Below, one piece after another: positions 1 through 5,114 of a stretch of 5,115 bases of DNA. The first letter of the stretch is position 1, and the number at the start of each line of letters is the position of its first letter. The stretch comes from an uncultured Clostridia bacterium (GTDB taxonomy: Bacteria > Bacillota > Clostridia > Lachnospirales > CAMVHY01). The position numbers were made by a program, and so were the translations under genes. The notes under the pieces are model-generated. The model ran no database searches. It saw only the letters and a list, made by a program, of their open reading frames with translations, and had not been told where the DNA came from. The DNA lies in the NCBI GenBank assembly GCA_947167415.1, contig CAMVHY010000116.1:1-5115 (forward strand). The letters run 5' to 3'.

Positions 1-1371
1 AAATTAATAGATGAATTGAATAAATTACATGTCAATTATTTTAATTCTGTTCTAGATCTTTTATTAAAAAATAAACAAAAATATCTTGGAGAGATGAAAC
101 CAATAGATTTTTTATTGAATTGGAAATATGAGATAGTCAAGATTTTATGTACTCAAAAATTAAATGAAGTCGAGAATCAAGCTTTGGTTGATAAATTTGA
201 AAACTTGGATTTTGAACATAATAAATCAGAACTAACGAAAGCTCTTCAAAATTTAAAAGTTGCCGAGGAAACTCAAAAAATAATTTTAGATGATTTTGCT
301 CAAAATAAAGGATTTAAATCATTAGATTTAGAACCATTTGAAGAACTCGAAAAGGAACACGGTACTCAAGTCAATAATCGCGACGAAAACAAAACAATTT
401 TTCTTCCTATATCAAACGATTTTATAAAATTATGCAAAGTTATTTGGCGGATTATTAAAAACACAGATACTGAATGTAAAAATCAGTTCGAGGAATATAG
501 ACATGCTGCATTTTATTTGGTAGCCCATATAAATAAAGTTTTTGCTTCAAAGACAAACAAAACTTTTTTTGAGGCTTTGGAGTTGTTTAATGATAATTGG
601 GACAACACATTAACAAATGAGAAATTCAGATCACTGGAAGGTAATGAAGGTAATTCAGAGGCATATGCGTACTATAGGGGAAATGATATTTTTGCATATT
701 TTAATAATCTTAGTCGTATAAACTGTATAGACATTGAGTATACGGAATTTGCAAATCGTTTTGTCGAATTATATTCAGCTCAGCAAAGACAAAAAATAGT
801 GTGGGGGCTTGACGGCAAAGTACGTGTTGATCATACGACTGATTACGAAATATATGACCATCGCCACAATAATGAGATTATAATTGATCAATCTAGACAA
901 CAAGAAAATGATAGAAGAATAACCATTTGCCAAAATATAAAAAGATTTGCAGTAGGTTTAGTAAATAGTTTGGCAAAAAAATGGAATAACCTGTCCCCAA
1001 AAACTAAAAAAGTTTTATCAGGTGTGTTGGCGTTAGTTGGCTTTTTGCTTTGGACGTTAGCAATATTAAATATTATGGGAATTGCTACGTTTATGTCACT
1101 TGCGTTATCATGTACAATGGCAATAATTTCTTTCATTTGGACAGTAGGGTTTGGAGATATGTTTACGATATTAATAACTGATGATTTAGGAAATTCGCAA
1201 ATAGATTTAAATAACCAAAATAATTCAGATTTGGATTCAAATGCAACTCGTGCGTCAGAAAATGGAGATATCGATTTAAGTTTAGATGAAATAGAAATAG
1301 AATCAGATGAAACACCATTAATAGTAATAGGATTAGAAAAAATGGAAAATGAAAATGAAAATAATTTGTAG
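1..1371 (+). CDS. Unrecognised protein with two C-terminal membrane helices and acidic tail, 5'-partial
   Basis: I do not recognise this protein. The frame is open from base 1 (456 codons visible, stop TAG at 1369-1371), so the gene very likely begins upstream. The first in-frame start-like codon, TTG at 16, has no convincing Shine-Dalgarno sequence and is probably internal. Taking base 1 as codon 1, residues 1 to about 335 are hydrophilic and mixed-charge with many Leu, Lys, Asn and Glu, which suggests a soluble, largely helical domain. Two hydrophobic segments follow at about 338-356 and 361-383, separated by only a few residues, so they form a tight hairpin that would put both ends on the same side of the membrane. 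The tail from about 391 to 456 is rich in Asn, Asp, Glu and Ser and is probably disordered. A terminator follows directly, so it is transcriptionally separate from mutL. Codon use looks less biased to G-ending codons than mutL/miaA, which hints at an accessory gene. That it is a real gene is near certain; its function is unknown. Confidence 0.85.
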   Translation, partial: KLIDELNKLHVNYFNSVLDLLLKNKQKYLGEMKPIDFLLNWKYEIVKILCTQKLNEVENQALVDKFENLDFEHNKSELTKALQNLKVAEETQKIILDDFAQNKGFKSLDLEPFEELEKEHGTQVNNRDENKTIFLPISNDFIKLCKVIWRIIKNTDTECKNQFEEYRHAAFYLVAHINKVFASKTNKTFFEALELFNDNWDNTLTNEKFRSLEGNEGNSEAYAYYRGNDIFAYFNNLSRINCIDIEYTEFANRFVELYSAQQRQKIVWGLDGKVRVDHTTDYEIYDHRHNNEIIIDQSRQQENDRRITICQNIKRFAVGLVNSLAKKWNNLSPKTKKVLSGVLALVGFLLWTLAILNIMGIATFMSLALSCTMAIISFIWTVGFGDMFTILITDDLGNSQIDLNNQNNSDLDSNATRASENGDIDLSLDEIEIESDETPLIVIGLEKMENENENNL

Positions 1372-1407
1372 TCTGATCTAAAAAAATCAATTTAAGCGAT
1401 GAAAAGG

Positions 1408-1439
1408 ACAAGCATAAAAAATTTTGTGCTTGTTTTTTT
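1408..1439 (+). terminator. Rho-independent terminator of the upstream membrane-protein gene
   Basis: A perfect 7-bp inverted repeat, ACAAGCA (1408-1414) and TGCTTGT (1427-1433), can be extended inward by a T-G wobble and several A-T pairs (1415-1426). It is followed directly by a run of seven T (1433-1439). It starts 36 bases after the TAG at 1371 and ends before mutL. It lies inside the longer open frame that begins at 1399, which argues against that frame's first 22 codons being translated. Confidence 0.85.
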
Positions 1440-1457
1440 CGTGCGAAGTTATATAAT
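1430..1457 (+). promoter_or_regulatory. Putative mutL-miaA promoter; may give a leaderless mRNA
   Basis: There is a perfect -10 hexamer TATAAT at 1452-1457. Sixteen bases upstream is TTGTTT (1430-1435), a weak match to the -35 consensus that overlaps the T-run of the preceding terminator. Transcription would be expected to start about 6-8 bases after the -10 box, at about 1463-1465, which is at or next to the mutL ATG (1465). No Shine-Dalgarno sequence is visible before that ATG. The -10 match is direct observation; use as a promoter is inference, since TATAAT occurs often by chance in such AT-rich DNA. Confidence 0.5.
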
Positions 1458-1464
1458 TTTTATC

Positions 1465-3348
1465 ATGGGAAATTTAATTTTAAATAAAAATGAGATAAAA
1501 GTTTTGGATGACTCGGTGATAAATAAAATTTCTGCCGGTGAAGTTATTGAACGTCCTCTATCGATTGTGAAAGAATTGGTCGAAAATTCGATTGATGCAC
1601 GATCAAATTCGATTACAGTCGAAATAAAAAACGGAGGAATAAATTATATAAGAGTGACGGATAATGGAATCGGCATAGAAAAAAATCAAGTCAAGACGGC
1701 TTTTTTAAATCATGCGACAAGCAAATTTAAAAATTTTGATGACTTTCAAAATCTTTGTACGTTGGGTTTTCGTGGTGAGGCTTTATGTACGATTGGAGCT
1801 GTTTCACAAGTTGAAATGATTACGAAAACGCAAAAAGAATCTTTGGGGACATATATAAAAATTCACGGCGGAAAATTTTTAGAAGAGAAATCTATTGCGA
1901 GCCAACAGGGAACAACTGTTATTGCAAGTAATATTTTTTTTAACACGCCGGCAAGATTAAAATTTTTAAAAAAGCCATGGATAGAAGGAAGTTATATTTC
2001 GAATTTAATGAATAAGTTTGCGTTGGCGAATTTTAATATTGCATTTAAATTTATAAATAACGGAAAAATTGTTTTTAATACACGCGGCGACGGAAATTTA
2101 AAATCGGTTTTGGCTTGTATTTTGGGAATTGATGTAGTGAAAAATGTTTTTGAAATAAATGAGAATAGCGAAAAATTTTTATTGGAAGGATATGTCGCTA
2201 CGCCGAAATTTTTTAGAAATAGTCGCGTGCAACAGAATTTTTTTGTAAATGGCAGATGTATTAAAAATAATATTTTGGAGGCGGCTGTCGAAAACGCTTT
2301 TAAAAATAAAAATAAATTAATGGTTGGGCAATTTCCGGTTTATGTTTTAAATTTATGTGTCGCCCCGAGTTTTATTGATGTAAATGTGCATCCAAATAAA
2401 TTGGAAATAAAATTTGAAAATGATGATTTGGTTTATGATTTTGTTTTTAATGCGATTATGAAAAATATTGATGCGTTTGAAAAAAAATTTTGGGTTTGTG
2501 AGCAAAAATTTGATGTTGATAGTGATTGTAAAAAAAATATTTTGTGTGAAGAAAAAATTGATTTTGAGATAAGTAAAAGTTGTGCTGATAAAAATTTTGA
2601 CATGAAATTGAATGACTATAAAAAAAAAATTGATTTGATGGAACAGAAAAATATGTTTTATGAAAATAAAGTTTTGACGGATAAAAATTGTTTTGAGCAA
2701 GAAAAATTGGTTGATGAAAATTTTAAGTATGACGAAAAAAATAAAAATGAAAAAGAGGAAAATGATTTAAAAAGTAATTATAAAATTATTGGATGCTTAT
2801 TTGATACTTATTGGTTAATTGAGTTTGAAAATAAATTTTTTTTGCTGGATCAACACGCTGCTCATGAAAGAATTTTGTTTGAGGAAATAAAAAATAAGTT
2901 CGAAAAGAAAGATTTTGATGTGCAGAAATTAATTTTGCCGATTGAGTTTGAATTAAATGATTATGACGCGAAAATATTTTTAGATAAGATTGAAGAAATA
3001 AAAAAATTTGGTTTTGAAATAGAAAATCATGAAAATAAATTTAAAATTTGTGGCGTGCCAAATGGTTTTGGTAAATATATTTCGCGCGAGTTTTTTGTTG
3101 ATTTAATTGAGGAGCTAAAAAGTGGGCTGAAAAAAAATTTTATTTATGAAGAGAAGATAAAGGAAATAATGCAGATGGCGTGCAAAAAAGCAATTAAAGC
3201 TGGCGATAAATTATTTGATTTTGAAGTTGAGAATTTGGTGAGAAAAATATTTGTGAGCGAAGATTTATTTAATTGTCCGCATGGGAGACCGATTATTATA
3301 GAAATTTTAAGGAGCGAAATAGAAAAATTGTTTATGAGAAGGAAATGA
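1465..3348 (+). CDS. mutL: DNA mismatch repair protein MutL (endonuclease type)
   Basis: MutL acts after MutS recognises a mismatch. In bacteria lacking Dam/MutH it is itself the strand-nicking endonuclease. The product is 627 aa, a normal length. The N-terminal GHKL ATPase is intact: KELVENSIDA (E37 general base, N41 magnesium ligand), DNGIGI from D66, HATSK 83-87, GFRGEAL 101-107, NTPAR 160-164, FVNGR 260-264 and DVNVHPNK 305-312 with the ATP-contacting K312. A Lys/Asn/Glu-rich linker of about 100 residues carries five cysteines. The C-terminal domain (from about 439) has DQHAAHERILFE (462-473), ACKKAIKA (572-579) and CPHGRP (604-609), the metal-binding nuclease motifs, plus QKLILP (487-492), which resembles the beta-clamp-binding site of Bacillus MutL. 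I chose ATG 1465, giving MGNLILNKNEIKVLDD, because family homology begins here. The frame is open back to 1399 but that stretch is the upstream terminator. GTG 1441 is an in-frame alternative, also without a ribosome site. It overlaps miaA by four bases. Confidence 0.97.
   Translation: MGNLILNKNEIKVLDDSVINKISAGEVIERPLSIVKELVENSIDARSNSITVEIKNGGINYIRVTDNGIGIEKNQVKTAFLNHATSKFKNFDDFQNLCTLGFRGEALCTIGAVSQVEMITKTQKESLGTYIKIHGGKFLEEKSIASQQGTTVIASNIFFNTPARLKFLKKPWIEGSYISNLMNKFALANFNIAFKFINNGKIVFNTRGDGNLKSVLACILGIDVVKNVFEINENSEKFLLEGYVATPKFFRNSRVQQNFFVNGRCIKNNILEAAVENAFKNKNKLMVGQFPVYVLNLCVAPSFIDVNVHPNKLEIKFENDDLVYDFVFNAIMKNIDAFEKKFWVCEQKFDVDSDCKKNILCEEKIDFEISKSCADKNFDMKLNDYKKKIDLMEQKNMFYENKVLTDKNCFEQEKLVDENFKYDEKNKNEKEENDLKSNYKIIGCLFDTYWLIEFENKFFLLDQHAAHERILFEEIKNKFEKKDFDVQKLILPIEFELNDYDAKIFLDKIEEIKKFGFEIENHENKFKICGVPNGFGKYISREFFVDLIEELKSGLKKNFIYEEKIKEIMQMACKKAIKAGDKLFDFEVENLVRKIFVSEDLFNCPHGRPIIIEILRSEIEKLFMRRK
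3337..3342 (+). promoter_or_regulatory. Close-set ribosome binding site for miaA
   Basis: AGAAGG lies only two bases before the miaA ATG at 3345, shorter than the usual 5-9. A second purine-rich site, TAAGGAG (3308-3314), is too far away (30 bases). Initiation is therefore probably helped by translational coupling through the ATGA overlap with the end of mutL. The ATG is supported independently by the MiaA N-terminus starting right there (MKPLIVIAGATATGKS). Confidence 0.5.
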
Positions 3349-4286
3349 AACCGTTAATTGTTATTGCAGGAGCAACTGCGACCGGAAAGTCTGATTTAGC
3401 TTTGGATTTAGCAAAAAGATTTGGTACGCAGATAATTTCTGCGGATTCGATGCAAGTTTATAAATATATGGATATTGGTACGGCAAAAATTGATTTGGAT
3501 GTAAGAAAAAAAATTGAGCATTACATGATTGATGAAGTTGAGCCGGATGAAAATTTTTCAGTCGCGGATTATAAAATTAAAGCTGATTATTATTTGAAAA
3601 AAATTTATTATTTGGGAAAAATTCCGATTTTGTGTGGTGGAACAGGATTTTATATAAATGCTGTGTTAAAAAATATTGATTTTGTTGCGGCAGAAAAAAA
3701 TTTAGAGTTGGAAGAAAAATTGTCGGCGATGGATATAAAATTTTTGAGAGAGAAATTGTTTGAGATAGATAAAAAGGCGTTTGATTTGATTGAAAAGAAT
3801 AATAAGAGGAAAATTGTTCGCGCAATAGAATTTTTTTATGAGACGGGGAAAAAAATTTCGGAGCATAATGAGCGAGAAAAAGAAAAAAAGTGTGTTTATG
3901 ATGTTGTTTTTGTGGTGTTGAATTTAAAGCGCGAGGTTTTGTATGAAAAAATAAATTTGCGGACAGAAAAAATGATTGAGATGGGTTTGGTTGATGAAGT
4001 AAAAAATTTGTTTGTGAAATATAAAAAAGATTTGCCGTCGATGCAAGGAATCGGTTATAAGGAAATAATTTTGTATTTAGAGGGGAAAATAAGTTTAGCA
4101 GAGGCTGTGGATTTGATCAAAAAAAATACGCGGCATTACGCAAAAAGACAAATTACTTGGTTTAAACATCAAACAAATGGAATTTGGATTGATAAAGATG
4201 ATTTTAAAAATAATAGTGATTTGGTCGAGTATGTTTTAAATATTTGTAAGGAAAAATTTGCTGGTTATCAGGATTTTTGGCAATAA
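3345..4286 (+). CDS. miaA: tRNA dimethylallyltransferase MiaA
   Basis: MiaA transfers the dimethylallyl group from DMAPP to N6 of A37 in tRNAs reading UNN codons, giving i6A, which stabilises codon-anticodon pairing and frame. It is cytosolic. The product is 313 aa, the usual size. Visible signatures are the P-loop GATATGKS (9-16), IISADSMQVYKYMDIGTAK (30-48) with the likely catalytic base D34, ILCGGTGFYINAVL (95-108) lining the tunnel with T100, NNKRKIVRAIEFF (152-164), LPSMQGIGYKEI (230-241) and TRHYAKRQITWFK (262-274). The frame is open upstream to 3273, but homology begins at the ATG at 3345, which overlaps the mutL stop as ATGA. This implies co-transcription and coupled translation. All core motifs are present and no frameshift is seen. 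The usual Bacillota neighbour hfq does not follow; a terminator does. Confidence 0.97.
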   Translation: MKPLIVIAGATATGKSDLALDLAKRFGTQIISADSMQVYKYMDIGTAKIDLDVRKKIEHYMIDEVEPDENFSVADYKIKADYYLKKIYYLGKIPILCGGTGFYINAVLKNIDFVAAEKNLELEEKLSAMDIKFLREKLFEIDKKAFDLIEKNNKRKIVRAIEFFYETGKKISEHNEREKEKKCVYDVVFVVLNLKREVLYEKINLRTEKMIEMGLVDEVKNLFVKYKKDLPSMQGIGYKEIILYLEGKISLAEAVDLIKKNTRHYAKRQITWFKHQTNGIWIDKDDFKNNSDLVEYVLNICKEKFAGYQDFWQ

Positions 4287-4287
4287 A

Positions 4288-4324
4288 AAAACGTGCATAG
4301 ACTTTGATGCACGTTTTGTTTTTT
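4288..4324. terminator. Bidirectional intrinsic terminator between miaA and the convergent membrane-protein gene
   Basis: A perfect 11-bp inverted repeat, AAAACGTGCAT (4288-4298) and ATGCACGTTTT (4307-4317), has an 8-base loop. On the plus strand the stem runs into TTTT-G-TTTTTT (4314-4324). On the minus strand it runs into a seven-T run (complement of 4284-4290). It starts two bases after the miaA stop and lies 24 bases beyond the stop of the convergent gene at 4348, so it can serve both transcripts. Confidence 0.92.
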
Positions 4325-4347
4325 GAAAAAAATCATAACGTAAAATA

Positions 4348-4872
4348 TTATTTTTTTATCTCATACTCCTTTTTATTTTTGTCTTCTGTTTCTTTTTCTT
4401 TCGGTTTCATCGGAATAATCGAGTCTCCCAATTTATAACCTTTAGGAATATTTTCAGGTGTCAATTTTAGATTACCTTTGCCGGCCTCACCAATCATAAG
4501 ATAAGCCGAATAAATTGCCACCACCAAATATATCGCTGAACAGATCGCCCCAATTACAGTCATTGCAATAGCTAATTTAAACAAAATGTCTAAACACAGA
4601 AGTGGAATGCCACAACCTAATAGAATAACTCCAAGCATAAAACATCCCAAAACGAAACGCAGCATCCATAATTCACTCTTCTCATCGTCGCTATTAAATC
4701 GTTTCTTACTAACTGGTATCTTGTTTGAAAACGAAGTATAAAAAAATATTTTATTCGTAAACCAAAAAGTTGCTAGGAACGATATGTTTTTTTTCATATA
4801 AAAGCCACCTTCATCTTTTTTATACAAAAACGAAACATCATCTACAGGCTTTTGTTCTTTTTGTTCGCTCAC
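4348..4872 (-). CDS. Unrecognised small membrane protein with two transmembrane helices
   Basis: I do not recognise this 174-aa protein. The frame is open to an ATG at 4887, but that ATG has no ribosome site and sits at the very bases of a strong one: GGAGGTG (4879-4885) is followed after six bases by GTG at 4872, which I take as the start (MSEQKEQKPVDD). Residues 1-30 are charged and 31-60 are rich in Phe, Lys and Ser. Hydrophobic helices are likely at about 73-94 and 100-127, the first rich in Gly and Cys (C77, C87, C93). The C-terminus (132-174) is hydrophilic and ends in a dense Lys/Glu stretch. The tail and the N-terminus would lie on the same side of the membrane. No signal peptidase site or catalytic motif is visible. 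It is convergent with miaA, shares its terminator, and is preceded by an elaborate leader region (4873-5031) that suggests regulated expression. A shorter product from ATG 4797 is possible. Confidence 0.8.
   Translation of the reverse strand: MSEQKEQKPVDDVSFLYKKDEGGFYMKKNISFLATFWFTNKIFFYTSFSNKIPVSKKRFNSDDEKSELWMLRFVLGCFMLGVILLGCGIPLLCLDILFKLAIAMTVIGAICSAIYLVVAIYSAYLMIGEAGKGNLKLTPENIPKGYKLGDSIIPMKPKEKETEDKNKKEYEIKK
4805..4812 (-). promoter_or_regulatory. Possible internal ribosome binding site inside the membrane-protein gene
   Basis: On the minus strand GAAGGTGG is followed by seven bases and then an in-frame ATG at 4797-4795 (residue 26 of the 174-aa form, MKKNISF). Spacing is ideal. This could give a 149-aa isoform without the charged N-terminus, or be the true start. 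The GTG at 4872 has the better Shine-Dalgarno match, so I treat this as secondary. Confidence 0.35.
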
Positions 4873-4878
4873 GTCGAG

Positions 4879-4885
4879 CACCTCC
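4879..4885 (-). promoter_or_regulatory. Strong ribosome binding site that sets the GTG start of the membrane-protein gene
   Basis: On the minus strand GGAGGTG is followed by six bases (CTCGAC) and then GTG at 4872-4870. The upstream ATG at 4887 overlaps this site and is preceded only by A/T runs, so the GTG is preferred. Confidence 0.8.
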
Positions 4886-4900
4886 ATAAAAAATTTTTTT

Positions 4901-4932
4901 TATATAATTGATGTTATCGCATAACATGTAAA
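4901..4932 (-). promoter_or_regulatory. Possible proximal promoter of the membrane-protein gene with long spacer
   Basis: On the minus strand TTTACA (4932-4927, one mismatch to TTGACA) is followed after 20 bases by TATATA (4906-4901). The 20-base spacer is longer than the optimal 17 and contains a 17-bp palindrome. This geometry is known from promoters controlled by MerR-family activators. The alternative -10, TATAAA (4904-4899), would make the spacer 22. The A/T-rich context makes chance matches likely. Confidence 0.35.
4911..4927. promoter_or_regulatory. 17-bp palindrome, operator-like
   Basis: ATGTTAT and ATAACAT are perfect 7-bp arms around CGC. It sits between the possible -35 and -10 boxes of the proximal promoter, where a dimeric regulator could bind. 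A third copy of the ATAAC half-motif occurs at 4938-4942. The regulator is unknown. Confidence 0.45.
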
Positions 4933-4967
4933 TTACGTATAACTAAAAAATAAAAAAATAACGTCAT
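4914..4967 (-). CDS. Possible 17-codon hydrophobic leader peptide
   Basis: On the minus strand ATG 4967 opens MTLFFYFLVIRNLHVMR, ending with TAA at 4914-4916 inside the palindrome. The ATG follows directly on the TAA of the 4-codon ORF (TAAATG), so it could be read by reinitiation. Its first codons lie on the 3' arm and T-run of the terminator hairpin, so ribosome movement here would break the hairpin. The Phe-rich N-terminal half is partly forced by the T-run, so the composition alone is weak evidence. Speculative. Confidence 0.25.
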   Translation of the reverse strand: MTLFFYFLVIRNLHVMR

Positions 4968-4984
4968 TTATTGCGACGTCATTT
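4945..4984 (-). terminator. Intrinsic terminator or attenuator in the leader of the membrane-protein gene
   Basis: On the minus strand AAATGACGTC (4984-4975) pairs with GACGTTATTT (4965-4956): ten pairs including one G-U, with a 9-base loop. The right arm runs into an interrupted T tract (TTTT-A-TTTTTT, 4955-4945). It lies about 12-40 bases after the expected start of transcripts from the 5003-5031 promoter and about 70 bases before the membrane-protein gene, so read-through would decide expression from that promoter. The stem has only four G-C pairs, so strength is moderate. Confidence 0.55.
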
Positions 4985-4987
4985 ATT
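4961..4987. repeat. Tandem 12-bp direct repeat, period 15
   Basis: ACGTCATTTATT occurs at 4961-4972 and again at 4976-4987, separated by GCG. On the minus strand each copy contains an ATG. Because ACGT is self-complementary, the two copies also fold on each other to form the terminator stem. The same duplication therefore provides both start codons and the hairpin. Confidence 0.85.
4968..4982 (-). CDS. Possible 4-codon upstream ORF (MTSQ) with very strong ribosome binding site
   Basis: On the minus strand AAGGAGGG (4998-4991) is followed by eight bases and then ATG ACG TCG CAA TAA. The Shine-Dalgarno match and spacing are the best in the window, yet the frame stops after four codons. Either it is a regulatory mini-ORF or the remnant of a gene start. 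The start codon is in the 5' arm of the terminator hairpin. Confidence 0.3.
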   Translation of the reverse strand: MTSQ

Positions 4988-4990
4988 AAA

Positions 4991-4998
4991 CCCTCCTT
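4991..4998 (-). promoter_or_regulatory. Strong Shine-Dalgarno sequence without a full-length gene
   Basis: On the minus strand AAGGAGGG nearly fully complements the 16S 3' end. If transcription starts 5-7 bases after the -10 box at 5003-5008, this would be the very 5' end of the transcript. No ORF longer than 17 codons follows it before the membrane-protein gene. Confidence 0.6.
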
Positions 4999-5002
4999 AA
5001 TA

Positions 5003-5031
5003 ATTTTAAAATAAAATTTTTTGTTTGTCAA
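5003..5031 (-). promoter_or_regulatory. Near-consensus sigma-A promoter reading toward the membrane-protein gene
   Basis: On the minus strand a perfect TTGACA (5031-5026) is followed by a 17-base spacer and TAAAAT (5008-5003, one mismatch). Expected start is an A or G at about 4998-4996. The -35 box overlaps the stop of the short open frame at the window's right end and also an inverted repeat, TCAAG-AGGTAA-CTTGA (5028-5043). This is the best promoter match in the window. Confidence 0.75.
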
Positions 5032-5114
5032 GAGGTAACTTGAATTTTTTTATAACACATTAAATAAGCCAGCAGAACACATCCCCGCTCGTAAGGCCGC
5101 CCCGCTAATTCACT
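5028..5114 (-). CDS. Possible 3' end of an unrecognised gene
   Basis: On the minus strand a frame is open from the window edge for 28 codons to TGA (5030-5028). It reads SELAGRPYERGCVLLAYLM and then a short Lys-containing end (CYKKIQVTS). The first part is much richer in G+C than anything else here. No terminator is seen between its stop and the promoter at 5003-5031, which overlaps the stop codon. A 28-codon open frame can occur by chance, and an opposite-strand frame is also open over the G+C-rich part. Low confidence. Confidence 0.25.
   Translation of the reverse strand, partial: SELAGRPYERGCVLLAYLMCYKKIQVTS

Noticed and set aside
1399..1464. N-terminal extension of MutL starting at 1399
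   Set aside because: These 22 codons read through the intrinsic terminator at 1408-1439 and have no MutL homology; the recognisable MutL start begins at ATG 1465.
2353..2700. 115-aa minus-strand open frame inside mutL, and shorter ones at 888-1136, 1163-1411 and 3577-3825
   Set aside because: They are antisense to well-supported genes, have low-complexity Phe/Ile/Asn/Leu-rich compositions expected from reversed AT-rich coding DNA, and lack ribosome sites or motifs.
3273..3344. N-terminal extension of MiaA starting at GTG 3273
   Set aside because: It lies entirely over the end of mutL, including the conserved CPHGRP motif in the other frame; MiaA homology begins at ATG 3345 with the usual ATGA coupling.
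4873..4887. ATG at 4887 as start of the minus-strand membrane protein
   Set aside because: There is no Shine-Dalgarno sequence upstream, only A/T runs, and the ATG overlaps the ribosome site that serves GTG 4872.
4961..4987. CRISPR array
   Set aside because: There are only two 12-bp copies with a 3-base gap; the unit and spacing do not fit a CRISPR repeat-spacer pattern.
5025..5056. Plus-strand promoter TTGTCA with TATAAC toward the G+C-rich patch
   Set aside because: The spacer is 20 bases, the hexamers are imperfect, and no gene start or recognisable RNA follows before the window ends.
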